This document shows, in pieces, positions 52,690-61,262 of a stretch of 64,000 nucleotides of DNA. Source of the stretch: Chryseolinea lacunae (lineage in GTDB: Bacteria; Bacteroidota; Bacteroidia; Cytophagales; Cyclobacteriaceae); the NCBI RefSeq assembly GCF_016735595.1, contig NZ_JAERRB010000002.1, positions 124,001-188,000 of the forward strand, written 5' to 3'. The translations under genes were made by a program, and so were the position numbers. A model generated the notes under the pieces. That model saw nothing but the letters and a program-made list of their open reading frames with translations, did not search any database and was not told the origin of the DNA. Numbering within the stretch: the first letter of the stretch is position 1; the number at the start of each line of letters is the position of its first letter.

Positions 52690-55600
52690 TTAAAATTTAA
52701 TACCAATCAACAACACGTCGTCCGTTTGTTTGGTGTCGCCGCGCCAGCCTTCCCATTGCTCGTCGAAAACATTCATGGCCGACGGCATCGACTGCGTGTG
52801 AACCTGCTCGATGATTTCGCGGGTTCGCTTCGGACCGAACTTGCGACCCTCCGTGCCTCCGAACTGATCCGGGAATCCATCGGAACTGAAATAGATCGAA
52901 TCCCCCTTCTCAAGCTTGATCTTCGTATTGGTAAAGTTAGTCTGGTTCTTAAAAATACCGCCTCCAATGGGGAATTTATTTCCCTTCACTTCCTCCATCA
53001 CACCATTCTTCATGATGTAGAGCGGTCTGTGGGCACCGGCATATTCCACTTCGCCGGCCGCCATGTTGATCTTGCAGAGGGCAATGTCCATCCCATCCTT
53101 GGTGGTGGCGTCTTCGTCCTGACGTAGGGTGGTCGTTACGCCTTCGTCCAGCAAATCCAGGATCTTGCCCGGCTCGGTAATCTTGCGGCTGCGCACAATG
53201 TCGTTCAGCAGGAAGTAGCCGATCAACGAAAGGAGGGCACCCGGCACACCGTGACCTGTACAGTCTACGGCCGCGATGAAGATATCGTCCTTGATCTGAA
53301 CAAACCAGGGGAAGTCTCCGCTCACCACGTCGCGTGGTTTGTAGAGGATAAACGAATCGGGCAGCGCCTTGTTGATCACCCTCGAGTTGGGGAGGATGGC
53401 GTTCTGAATGCGCTTCGCGTAGTTTATACTTTCGGTGATCTTCTTGTTCTTGTTCTGGATTTCGAGCTCGATCATTTTCCGCTCCGTGATGTCGTGCGAC
53501 ACCACCAGCACCGACTCCAGTTTGTTCGATTCGTCGAACTCGGGAATGGCGTTCACCTGCATCACACGTTTGCCCATTTCGGAGGCAAAGTCGACTTCGG
53601 AGGAGGCCTTTTCGTTGGTGTTGTTCACTTCTTCCACCACCTTCAGCCAGCCGTCGAGGATGGAGGCATCCAGCTCGGCTTCTTTCACTTTCTGGTTCAG
53701 GAAGAACGCCGGTTTCTTGCCGGTATATTCCTCGATAACGGGGTTGATATACGATATGGATTCGCCTTCCAAACGCGTGATAAGGTCGAGCGAGTTTTCC
53801 GAAAGGGCCTGCATTTTCGAACGCATCCGTTGCTCCTGTTCGGCACGTCTCCGCTCGGTGATGTCGCGCGAGTTGAGGATGAAGCCGTGGATGGCCTGGT
53901 TCGACATGAGGTTCCGGCCGGTCGATTCAATCCAGATAAAGCTTCCGTCTTTTGCACGGTATTCGTACTGCACCGTAGCTTCTTCGTCGGGCGAAGCTTT
54001 CATTCTCCGGAAAATTTCCTTGAACGTGTCGCGGTGATCGGGGTGCACCTTGTCGATGTCGCTCTTGCCGATCATTTCTTTCTGGCCATAGCCCAGGATC
54101 GATTCTACCGAAGGAGAAATGTAGCGGATGCTTTCGTCTTCTTCGTAGATGGTGATCACTTCCGAAGCGTTTTCCAGCAACAGCTGCATACGTTTCTGGG
54201 TGCGGTTCACTTCTTCGATCTGTTCTTCCAGTTTTTGGTTGGAGCGTTGCAGTTCCTCTTGTGTGGCCTGCATCTCTTCGGCATTCTGGCGCAACACTTC
54301 CTGCTTTTCCTTCAGCTCATTACTCATCTCCTGCGACTCGGCCAGCAGCTTGCGCGTGCGTTCGTTCACTTTGATGTTAAAGATGGTACGGGCCAGGATG
54401 AGCGAGAGCTCTTTTACAAAATTCACCTGCGAGGTGTCGAACTTCTTAAAGCCGGCAAACTCCAGCACGCCATACACTTCTTCGTTGGTGATGAGGGGCA
54501 CAATGAGAATGCAACGGGGGCGCTGATCGCCGAGAATACCCGACGTGATGGTCACATAGTCGGCGGGGATTTCGGTGCGCAGGATGGTATCTTTTTCGGC
54601 GGCGGCCTGGCCCACAAGACCTTCGGCAAACTTGAACTTCGCCTTCAAATATTTCTTTCTGGAATAAGCATGGCTGGCGCGCATTTCGATGATGGGGCGC
54701 TTCGGATCGTCGTCGTTCACGATATAGAACGCGCCCTGAATGGCACCGATCTTGGCCAGGATAAATTTGATGACGTCTTCGCCCAACTCGTCGGTCGAGT
54801 CGTGCATACGCAGAATTTCGCTGATCTCGGCCACACCTCGAACAATCCAGTTGCGCTCTTTGTCGCGACGTTCGTTTTCGATGAGGTTGTTGCGCATGTT
54901 GATGAGCGACATACCCAAAATGTCGTTGTCGCTGGCCGGTTTGAAGGCTGTGTCGTATTTGCCTTCACCAATGCGTTGTGCGAAATCGGCGCTGTTCTTC
55001 AGCGACTGCACCAGCTCGTCCACTTTCGTGCTCATCTGGCCAAATTCGTCGCCGCTTTTCTCGCCCGTCGATTCGGGCAGCACTCCCTGAGCAACCAAAC
55101 CCAGCGTGTTGCGCATGCCGTAGAGCGGGCGGATCATAGACCGCGCAAACATCATCGACAGCAACGTGGCCAGGGCCAGGATGCAAAGACCGGCATAGAT
55201 AAACACGGCCGTCAGATCAGACGCCTGTCCGTCGGCTTCTTCCTGATCGATCTTGGCAATGAGGGCCAGGTTGGCCAGTTCGATGCGACGCGACACTTCC
55301 AGCACAGAATGTCCACGATAGTCCACCCCTTTCAGGGCGATGCTCTTGCCTTCAAACACGGGGGCAAAGGCCGCTACAAATTTGTCTTTCGGGTCGCGTG
55401 GGTCAAGCAGTTTGATGGCCGACGTGGTGTCGGAACGCAGGGGGCTCACCAACCCAACCTTGCGCGAAATAGGATCTTCGCGCGCAATGATCACCTCGCC
55501 GGTTTGTCCGAGACCCTGGTAGGTCTTCAGCGCACGGTAGGGGATGTTGAGGTTGAGTTTAATGAAGATGAGGTGTTGTGTGCCGGCGTTGTCGGTCACG

Positions 55601-56190
55601 GCACCGGCAGCATACGTGTAGTAGTAGTTTTTCTTTTTGTCGATCAGGAAGGCCGAGAAATACAGATTGGACTTGGCGCGGTCGAAGGTCACACCGTCGG
55701 GATCGACGAGGGCGCCTTTCACGTTGGGATCGGTCGAAGCCTGCACGGCTCCAGTAGCAGAGGTGATAATGATCTCGTCAACACCAAGCAGTTCTTTTTG
55801 CGCAGCAAGATAGTCTGACAGCGATTGGTCGGTGGTGCTTCCGGTGGTCAGGATGGTGTCGGCGCTCACTTCGGGGGTGTCGGTTGCGGGCGGGCCACCC
55901 ATCAGGGCGTCCATGCCGGCATCAGGTGCGGCAGAAGCAGCAGCAGCATCGCCGCCTTTGATACGGTCGGAGCCTTGCAGCATGCGAACAGCAACAGCCG
56001 CTCTTTCAAAATACGAATTGAAATAGGCCGCCCGGTTGTCGGCCACCACGTTGAGGGTGGTGGCAAACTTTTCCTGGTTGGCTTTCAGGTGGTAGTCATA
56101 GCTGAAAAAGCTGATGGCAGCCACGGCCACGAGAGACACAACCAGGATGAGGATGGTGATCTTTGTGCTGATGTTTATGCTTTTCATCAT
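52690..56190 (-). CDS. Large membrane PP2C/SpoIIE phosphatase with HAMP, GAF and two PAS domains (SiaA/RsbU-like)
   Basis: A 1166-aa sensor phosphatase. Rough layout: TM1 (11-33), a periplasmic Cache-like sensor region with an Ala-rich insert (35-330), TM2 (335-357), HAMP (358-410) and a GAF domain (460-610, EGLVGQAAAEKDTILRTEIP). A coiled coil (LRQNAEEMQATQEELQRSNQ) is followed by PAS (680-790), PAS (805-910) and a SpoIIE-type PP2C domain (950-1166). Metal-binding residues are intact: VVSGDFPW, VDCTGHGVPGA, SSDGFPDQFGG and QTDDVLLIG. It should dephosphorylate SiaC, with several input domains tuning activity. It is far larger than Pseudomonas SiaA, which has no GAF or PAS domains. Confidence 0.9.
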   Translation of the reverse strand: MMKSINISTKITILILVVSLVAVAAISFFSYDYHLKANQEKFATTLNVVADNRAAYFNSYFERAAVAVRMLQGSDRIKGGDAAAASAAPDAGMDALMGGPPATDTPEVSADTILTTGSTTDQSLSDYLAAQKELLGVDEIIITSATGAVQASTDPNVKGALVDPDGVTFDRAKSNLYFSAFLIDKKKNYYYTYAAGAVTDNAGTQHLIFIKLNLNIPYRALKTYQGLGQTGEVIIAREDPISRKVGLVSPLRSDTTSAIKLLDPRDPKDKFVAAFAPVFEGKSIALKGVDYRGHSVLEVSRRIELANLALIAKIDQEEADGQASDLTAVFIYAGLCILALATLLSMMFARSMIRPLYGMRNTLGLVAQGVLPESTGEKSGDEFGQMSTKVDELVQSLKNSADFAQRIGEGKYDTAFKPASDNDILGMSLINMRNNLIENERRDKERNWIVRGVAEISEILRMHDSTDELGEDVIKFILAKIGAIQGAFYIVNDDDPKRPIIEMRASHAYSRKKYLKAKFKFAEGLVGQAAAEKDTILRTEIPADYVTITSGILGDQRPRCILIVPLITNEEVYGVLEFAGFKKFDTSQVNFVKELSLILARTIFNIKVNERTRKLLAESQEMSNELKEKQEVLRQNAEEMQATQEELQRSNQKLEEQIEEVNRTQKRMQLLLENASEVITIYEEDESIRYISPSVESILGYGQKEMIGKSDIDKVHPDHRDTFKEIFRRMKASPDEEATVQYEYRAKDGSFIWIESTGRNLMSNQAIHGFILNSRDITERRRAEQEQRMRSKMQALSENSLDLITRLEGESISYINPVIEEYTGKKPAFFLNQKVKEAELDASILDGWLKVVEEVNNTNEKASSEVDFASEMGKRVMQVNAIPEFDESNKLESVLVVSHDITERKMIELEIQNKNKKITESINYAKRIQNAILPNSRVINKALPDSFILYKPRDVVSGDFPWFVQIKDDIFIAAVDCTGHGVPGALLSLIGYFLLNDIVRSRKITEPGKILDLLDEGVTTTLRQDEDATTKDGMDIALCKINMAAGEVEYAGAHRPLYIMKNGVMEEVKGNKFPIGGGIFKNQTNFTNTKIKLEKGDSIYFSSDGFPDQFGGTEGRKFGPKRTREIIEQVHTQSMPSAMNVFDEQWEGWRGDTKQTDDVLLIGIKF

Positions 56191-56213
56191 ACGCGTTGGA
56201 CGCTAGAAATTTT

Positions 56214-56975
56214 TTATGCTTGAGTAATCTTGTCGGCAATCAGGGTTGCGGCTTCTTCCACAAACTTGCGTTGATCTTCGCTGATGGAATTGAAAGAAGC
56301 AATCTCCAGAATGCCCACCACCTGTCCTGTTTTCTTCAATGCCTGAATCAACAAGAACTTGGGCGATGCACTGCCGAGGCCCGAAACAATTTTGATGTAG
56401 CCTTCGGGCACGTCGTCTACATAGAGCGTTGTGCCGTTGGCGGCGGCCTGGCCGATAAGGCCTTCGCCAAATTCAAAACGGATCACCGTGCTTTCGGCAA
56501 GGCTCAGGGCATAGCCGGTTTTCAGTTCGGCAAAGCGCTTGCCGTCTTCTTCCACAATGCGGTAAACGGCGCCTTGTCCGGCGTCGAGTTGTTTGCAGAT
56601 GGCCTGCAGACCGGCTTGCAGAATTTCTTTTTCACCTTTGGCATGCGTGAGGCTGGCGGTCACCGTTTCGAGGCTGATGGTGGTTTTGCCGGCTTGTGCG
56701 GCTTCCTGCTGGGCCAGTGAATCTTCGAGCGCGCGATCGCGAAACACAATGATTTCCTGCTTGTAGCGCAGGGCGTTGTTGAGACTCAACGCGCCAATCA
56801 GAAATGTGACACCGATGGCGATATACACGTTGAGAAATTCAGGCTCATAGCCCCGTGCCAGCTGCAGCCCGCCGGGGAGGGAATAGATGAGGTACAGCGT
56901 TACCCCCGCGCCCAGCACAAACAGTGTGGCCAGCATGAGGCTGATCTTGTATCGGTCGTTGAGAATGCCTGTCAT
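56214..56975 (-). CDS. Membrane-anchored GAF-domain protein
   Basis: A 253-aa protein with two N-terminal TM helices (LMLATLFVLGAGVTLYLIYS and VYIAIGVTFLIGALSL), a short linker and a cytoplasmic GAF domain (about 100-250, EGLIGQAAANGTTLYVDDVP then VGILEIASFN). The GAF domain closely resembles those of the two large sensors in this locus. There is no kinase, phosphatase or HAMP output, so it probably works by interaction. The start overlaps the cheB stop by 4 bp. Confidence 0.82.
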   Translation of the reverse strand: MTGILNDRYKISLMLATLFVLGAGVTLYLIYSLPGGLQLARGYEPEFLNVYIAIGVTFLIGALSLNNALRYKQEIIVFRDRALEDSLAQQEAAQAGKTTISLETVTASLTHAKGEKEILQAGLQAICKQLDAGQGAVYRIVEEDGKRFAELKTGYALSLAESTVIRFEFGEGLIGQAAANGTTLYVDDVPEGYIKIVSGLGSASPKFLLIQALKKTGQVVGILEIASFNSISEDQRKFVEEAATLIADKITQA

Positions 56976-57565
56976 CGATATTGTTTATCTAATTCTTTTA
57001 AAAATTCTACAATCTGGTCCACCTTCATCACATAATCGATTTCCGTAGCAGCCAGGGCTGCCTTGGGCATGGTGTCGATCATGCATTCGCTGGGCTCTTG
57101 CACAATGGTTAACCCATTGCGGTCGTGAATGTGCTTCATGCCCAAGGCGCCGTCTTTGTTGGCGCCCGAGAGCAGAATGCCCACCAGCTTTTCTTTATAC
57201 ACAAAGGCACAACTGCCAAGTGTGATGTCGATGGCCGGCCGCGAGTTGTTCACCATCTCCTCGGTAGAGAGCGCGAACGTGTGACCCAGTTCTACCGACA
57301 TGTGATAGTTGGCCGGAGCCAGGTATACACTGCCTTTCTTTATGTTCTCCTTGTCGTGTGGTTCGGTGACCTGCACAACGCTCTTGATCGATAGCGCTTC
57401 CACAAAGCCATTGCGCACGTGCTTGAGTCGGTGCAAGCACATGATGATTGGCAACGGAAAGCCTTTGGGCAATTGCGCCAGGATTTTGACTACACCCTGA
57501 AAGCTGCCTGCTGACCCACCGATAACAACGGCCTTATAGCTGTTATTTAGGCTGATTTTTTTCAT
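56972..57565 (-). CDS. cheB: CheB-type methylesterase without receiver domain
   Basis: A 197-aa protein consisting only of the CheB catalytic domain (protein-glutamate methylesterase/deamidase). The triad is intact: Ser18 in VIGGSAGSFQG, His45 in IMCLHRLKHV and Asp138 in LSGANKDGALGMK. The usual N-terminal response-regulator domain is absent, so activity cannot be controlled by CheA phosphorylation. It lies 18 bp after cheR. No chemoreceptor gene is in the window; the target may be the coiled-coil regions of the neighbouring sensors, which is inference. Confidence 0.9.
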   Translation of the reverse strand: MKKISLNNSYKAVVIGGSAGSFQGVVKILAQLPKGFPLPIIMCLHRLKHVRNGFVEALSIKSVVQVTEPHDKENIKKGSVYLAPANYHMSVELGHTFALSTEEMVNNSRPAIDITLGSCAFVYKEKLVGILLSGANKDGALGMKHIHDRNGLTIVQEPSECMIDTMPKAALAATEIDYVMKVDQIVEFLKELDKQYR

Positions 57566-57583
57566 TCGTCAATAGACAACTTC

Positions 57584-58405
57584 CTAATCTTTTATTTTCT
57601 TATAAATCTTCTCTTCATTGTTCACGACGATGAAGCGGTTGGCATAATCACACCAAATCAACGACTCCTTCGATCCAATGGCCAGGTATCCGTATTTAAA
57701 TAAACTCTCGTGGAATTTTTTAAGCACCTCATTCTGCAGGGTTTGGTTGAAGTAGATCATCACGTTGCGGCAGAGAATGAGGTCAAACTTGTTGAAGATG
57801 TCGCCCATCACCAGATCGTGGCGGCGGAACGATACGTTCATGAGCAGGTCCTTATTGAACACGGCCATGCCGTTCTCTTCATGATAGTAGTCTTTGAACG
57901 ATTTTGTGCCCTGGAACCGGATGTAGTTCTTTTCATTCAGTTCCATGTTTTTGATGGGGTAGGTGGCGGCTTTCGCGCGCTCCAGGATATTCACATCCAG
58001 ATCGGTGGCAATGAGCGTCACATCTTGCAGCACGCCCATCTCTTTCAGCATAATGCACATGGAAAGCACTTCTTCGCCCGACGAGCAGCCGGCATGCCAG
58101 ATCTTGAATTGCTTGTGATTAAGCATGATGGCGGGCATGATTTCTTCGCGCATGATGCGCCAGAAACTGGGATCGCGGAACATCTCGGTCACGTTCACCG
58201 TCAGTTCGTCGAGGAACTCGTTGATGAAAGAGGGGGTTTCGTTCAGCTTTTTCAGAAGACCATCAACTGAGAGTTTCTTCAGTTCCATGATCCGGAGCAC
58301 GCGTCGCTTGAACGAAGACATCGCGTAGTTCCGAAAGTCATAGTGATACTTCTGGAAAATGAACTCAGAGATCCGTTTAAGGTCGGCAATATCAATGTCC
58401 AACAT
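57584..58405 (-). CDS. cheR: CheR-type protein-glutamate methyltransferase
   Basis: A 273-aa SAM-dependent methyltransferase. An N-terminal helical CheR_N domain (DLKRISEFIFQKYHYDFRNY) precedes the catalytic domain with SAM motif KIWHAGCSSGEEVLSM, the acidic strand LIATDLDVNILERA and DLILCRNVMIYFN. It lacks the C-terminal pentapeptide-binding extras and TPRs of some CheR proteins. First gene of the cheR-cheB-GAF-siaA-like-siaB-siaC series, with a perfect -7 box (58428-58435) and a palindrome upstream. Confidence 0.92.
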   Translation of the reverse strand: MLDIDIADLKRISEFIFQKYHYDFRNYAMSSFKRRVLRIMELKKLSVDGLLKKLNETPSFINEFLDELTVNVTEMFRDPSFWRIMREEIMPAIMLNHKQFKIWHAGCSSGEEVLSMCIMLKEMGVLQDVTLIATDLDVNILERAKAATYPIKNMELNEKNYIRFQGTKSFKDYYHEENGMAVFNKDLLMNVSFRRHDLVMGDIFNKFDLILCRNVMIYFNQTLQNEVLKKFHESLFKYGYLAIGSKESLIWCDYANRFIVVNNEEKIYKKIKD

Positions 58406-58427
58406 GGTGGTCTTTTAAAAAGGAACT

Positions 58428-58435
58428 CAAAATTA
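58428..58435 (-). promoter_or_regulatory. Candidate -7 promoter box for the cheR-sia operon
   Basis: TAATTTTG on the minus strand is a perfect TAnnTTTG, 22 bp upstream of the cheR start codon. No TTTG occurs at the expected 19-bp spacing, so an activator may be needed. Confidence 0.45.
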
Positions 58436-58476
58436 ATTTCTGCCTGATACTACCCGACGAATTTCGGCGCTAAAAC

Positions 58477-58490
58477 TTACACGCGTGTAA
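58477..58490. repeat. Perfect palindrome upstream of cheR, possible operator
   Basis: TTACACGCGTGTAA is a 14-bp perfect palindrome about 42 bp upstream of the -7 box, the place where an activator would bind. Its form is typical of a dimeric regulator site. No regulator is identified. The rest of the 58406-58627 gap shows no coding sequence. Confidence 0.4.
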
Positions 58491-58627
58491 TCTGACCGGA
58501 AGCATTTTATTTTTAAAGAAAATCAAATTAACCCATTCGAACTAATTCCCTGAACAAAAGGACGTTAAAAAATCAGCAGGAAGCAAACCTCGGCCCGTCA
58601 TTCAGCGCAGGCTTTGGGTGATTCCGC

Positions 58628-60490
58628 TCAACGCCCCGACTTCTTGTCCAATTCTTCTTGTGTTATTTGTAGCGCTTGCAAGCTGACGCTTAGGGATTTC
58701 GCCACTTCTTCTGCCAGCGCCCAGTCGTTGCCGTGCGCAGGCTGTTGGGCCAGGCGTGTTTCGAGGGCTTCGGCCTGCTGTTGATACTCGCGCTCCTTGC
58801 GCGACCACTCGGCCTGCAGCGCTTTGATCTCGGCTTCGCTGTGGCTTGGTTTAGGTTGAGCGGTCTCCAGTTCGCGGATGCGGGCCACATAGCTGTTCTC
58901 TTTGCGGGCCACTTCTTCCTGTGTGGCTTGCATTTCTTCCATGTTCTGCCGCATCTCTTCTTCCTGGGCGCGCATCACTTCGGTTTGCTCCTGGAATTGT
59001 TCGATGAGGTTGCGGTTCTTCTGGGCCGCCGTGACCGACGCCAGGGTGGCTGCAATGGATTCGCTCAGCTTTTCTACAAACGCGATCTCGTGGGGCTGGT
59101 AGGCATTGAACGAGGCCAGCTCGATGATGCCATACACTTGCGTGTCTACTTTAAGCGGCACCATCAGAATGGAGCGCGGTGGCGCATCGCCAAGGCCGGA
59201 GGTGATCCGGATATATTCTTCCGGTATGTCGGAAAGGTAGGTGGTTTCTTTTTCCAGAAAGGTCTGACCCAGAATGCCTTCGCCCAACTTAATCTTGCGT
59301 TCTTCAAATTTTTTGATGTCAAACGCGAAGAGTGAGGTCAGCAGCAGGTGCTTGTCGTTGGCGTCTTCTTCGTTCAGCAGATAGAGACCTCCTTGATTCG
59401 AACCGGTGTATTGCACCAGGGCCGCAATCACCTTGTCGCCCAGCGTCACCAGGTTGTCGTTCGATGAGCGGAGAATGTCCACAAACTTGGCGAGGCCTTC
59501 GTTGGCCCACTGGCGCTTGCGCTCCTCTTCGTTCATGGCCTTGAGCTTGTTTTGCATCTCGATGAGCGAGTCGGCCAGCTTGTTCTTGCCCGCTCTGTAT
59601 TCACTGTCGAACGCCTGCTGATAGTCCATGTCCAATCGTCCTTCACCGATGGCCGTCACAAAGTCGGTTGCATCTTTCAGGTTCTCGATGGTGCTGTTGA
59701 TCTGGCGCGCCAGGTGCCCGATCTCGTTGGTGGCGAAGCCGTTGGTGTGCGTGTGGTTCTCGGTGTTGTCTTCTATGCGCTGAATGGGTTTCAACACAAA
59801 GCGGTCGAATGCATAGAGCAAGCCGAACAACAAGACCACATCGACGATAAAAAACACCGCGAGCCAAACCATCACGGTTTGCTGGCGTGTGGCAATTTCG
59901 TCTTCCAGGTCTTTAATGAGTCGGTCATACCAATGCGACACGGAGATCCACTGTGCTTCGAAGGCACTTTTCGCTTGTGTGTATTTGGGATTGACTTGGG
60001 TGGTGACGATGGGTGCGGCAGGCTCGGCGGCGGCGAGCGTGTCGGCCACAGGTGCCGGTGCGGCGGTGGTCACGGTCACAGTCTCTTTTTCCGTCAGCAG
60101 GGTGTTGAGCGAAGTTTTGTAGCGGGTCCAGTATTGGAAAAGGTTGTCGTAGGTGATGCGGGGCAGGCGCGACAGCGGCGCGAGGAAAAAGTCGGTCCCG
60201 TCTATTCGTCCACCCTGAGCCAGCGTCTGAAGCACGTGCTCCTGTTGGTCCAGGTCGGACACTAATTGTGTCCCAAGGTCTGCGCGTCCGTGAAGATATT
60301 GTTGCACCTGCAGCGCCACTTCCTGGTTTCGCACCTGGATGCTGCGGGCAAAGTCGATCTTGCGTTCTGCTTCGTTCAGGGTTTGGATGGTGTGCCGCAC
60401 GGCGAAAAACTCGGCGACAAAGAGGATGGCCATCAGCACCAGGGCATAGATGCCCCACTGCTTCAGTGTTGTGTTGCGCCAAAAGTTCAT
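58628..60490 (-). CDS. Membrane sensor with HAMP, GAF and coiled coil, no enzymatic output
   Basis: A 620-aa protein; the ATG at 60490 (MNFWRNTTLKQWGIYALVLM) is preferred over upstream in-frame starts that add a non-family tail. TM1 is about 12-32; a periplasmic four-helix-like region (35-225) contains a Thr/Ala/Pro-rich spacer; TM2 is about 228-250, followed by HAMP (250-305), a linker and a GAF domain (about 360-500, EGILGQTFLEKETTYLSDIP). A long coiled coil (500-620) contains MRQNMEEMQATQEEVARKE. There is no kinase or phosphatase domain and no classical MCP hairpin, yet the coiled coil and the cheR/cheB genes next door make it a candidate target of methylation. Confidence 0.82.
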   Translation of the reverse strand: MNFWRNTTLKQWGIYALVLMAILFVAEFFAVRHTIQTLNEAERKIDFARSIQVRNQEVALQVQQYLHGRADLGTQLVSDLDQQEHVLQTLAQGGRIDGTDFFLAPLSRLPRITYDNLFQYWTRYKTSLNTLLTEKETVTVTTAAPAPVADTLAAAEPAAPIVTTQVNPKYTQAKSAFEAQWISVSHWYDRLIKDLEDEIATRQQTVMVWLAVFFIVDVVLLFGLLYAFDRFVLKPIQRIEDNTENHTHTNGFATNEIGHLARQINSTIENLKDATDFVTAIGEGRLDMDYQQAFDSEYRAGKNKLADSLIEMQNKLKAMNEEERKRQWANEGLAKFVDILRSSNDNLVTLGDKVIAALVQYTGSNQGGLYLLNEEDANDKHLLLTSLFAFDIKKFEERKIKLGEGILGQTFLEKETTYLSDIPEEYIRITSGLGDAPPRSILMVPLKVDTQVYGIIELASFNAYQPHEIAFVEKLSESIAATLASVTAAQKNRNLIEQFQEQTEVMRAQEEEMRQNMEEMQATQEEVARKENSYVARIRELETAQPKPSHSEAEIKALQAEWSRKEREYQQQAEALETRLAQQPAHGNDWALAEEVAKSLSVSLQALQITQEELDKKSGR

Positions 60491-60549
60491 ATTCCCAAAT
60501 AAACTAAAATAAGGCGAAAGCAAAAACCAGATGTAGGAGATTGGTGAAG

Positions 60550-61032
60550 TTAGCTGATTTTGGCTGCTCCCAGTGCATCGGGGTTGAAGCTGAAGGGCAG
60601 CAACGATTGTGCAGACGGTGCTTTCACCCATTGTCCTTCCTGTGCCAGCATCACCACCTCAAAGGGTTTGTGCTGGCGTTGTTCAAATTCCAGCATCACC
60701 TGGCGACAGGCGCCACAGCAGGCGGCGGGTGTCAGCACGGAAGCACCTTGCCCGCGGGCCACCACCGCCATCTTCTTCACGGCGGTGCCGGGATGCTGCG
60801 CGGCCAGCGTGAACAAGGCCACGCGCTCGGCACACAGCCCCGAGGGGTAGGCGGCATTTTCCTGGTTGGTGCCCGTCAGGATCACGCCGTTCTCCAGCAA
60901 CAGCGCGGCGCTCACCGAAAATCCCGAATACGGTGCATAGGCATGCACCAGGGCCCGCTCGGCGTGCCCGATCAATTGCACCGATTCGGCATCAAGATCG
61001 TCTGGTGTGGAGGCAAGAATAAAGTCTTTCAT
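60550..61032 (-). CDS. cdd: Cytidine deaminase
   Basis: Homotetrameric-type zinc enzyme deaminating cytidine or deoxycytidine for pyrimidine salvage. The ATG at 61032 gives 160 aa (MKDFILASTPDDLDAESVQL); the longer frame upstream lacks family similarity. Signatures: YAPYSGFSVSAALLLENG, TNQENAAYPSGLCAERVALF (zinc Cys and catalytic Glu) and CCGACRQVMLEF (two further zinc Cys). Confidence 0.93.
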   Translation of the reverse strand: MKDFILASTPDDLDAESVQLIGHAERALVHAYAPYSGFSVSAALLLENGVILTGTNQENAAYPSGLCAERVALFTLAAQHPGTAVKKMAVVARGQGASVLTPAACCGACRQVMLEFEQRQHKPFEVVMLAQEGQWVKAPSAQSLLPFSFNPDALGAAKIS

Positions 61033-61176
61033 AAAGTGTGCTGGGTTCGAAAGATAAAAAACTATGGGCAATGATGAACATCCTGTCAATTCGTTTCGGC
61101 GGTGGCGCATGACGAGCGTAGCGATTTCGGTGTGAAAACTAGCCGCGCACATGCTGGCGGGCATGACGATAAATGA

Positions 61177-61184
61177 TAGATTTG
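61177..61184 (+). promoter_or_regulatory. Candidate -7 promoter box for the saccharopine dehydrogenase-like gene
   Basis: TAGATTTG is a perfect TAnnTTTG on the plus strand, 78 bp before the ATG at 61263. The -33 box is not clear. The rest of the 61033-61262 gap shows no coding sequence. Confidence 0.4.
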
Positions 61185-61262
61185 CCCCGCAACGATGACG
61201 ACGCGGAACTTGCGTCCGGCAGCGTTGCAGCATATTTCATAACGACTCCTTGATTCATTTTT

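Noticed and set aside
53251-55818. 855-codon plus-strand frame opposite the PP2C phosphatase gene
   Set aside because: It has no recognisable motif, while the minus strand encodes complete HAMP, GAF, PAS and SpoIIE domains.
60491-60631. N-terminal extension of the 620-aa sensor
   Set aside because: The added residues precede the natural MNFWRNTTLKQWGIYAL membrane start and overlap the cytidine deaminase end.
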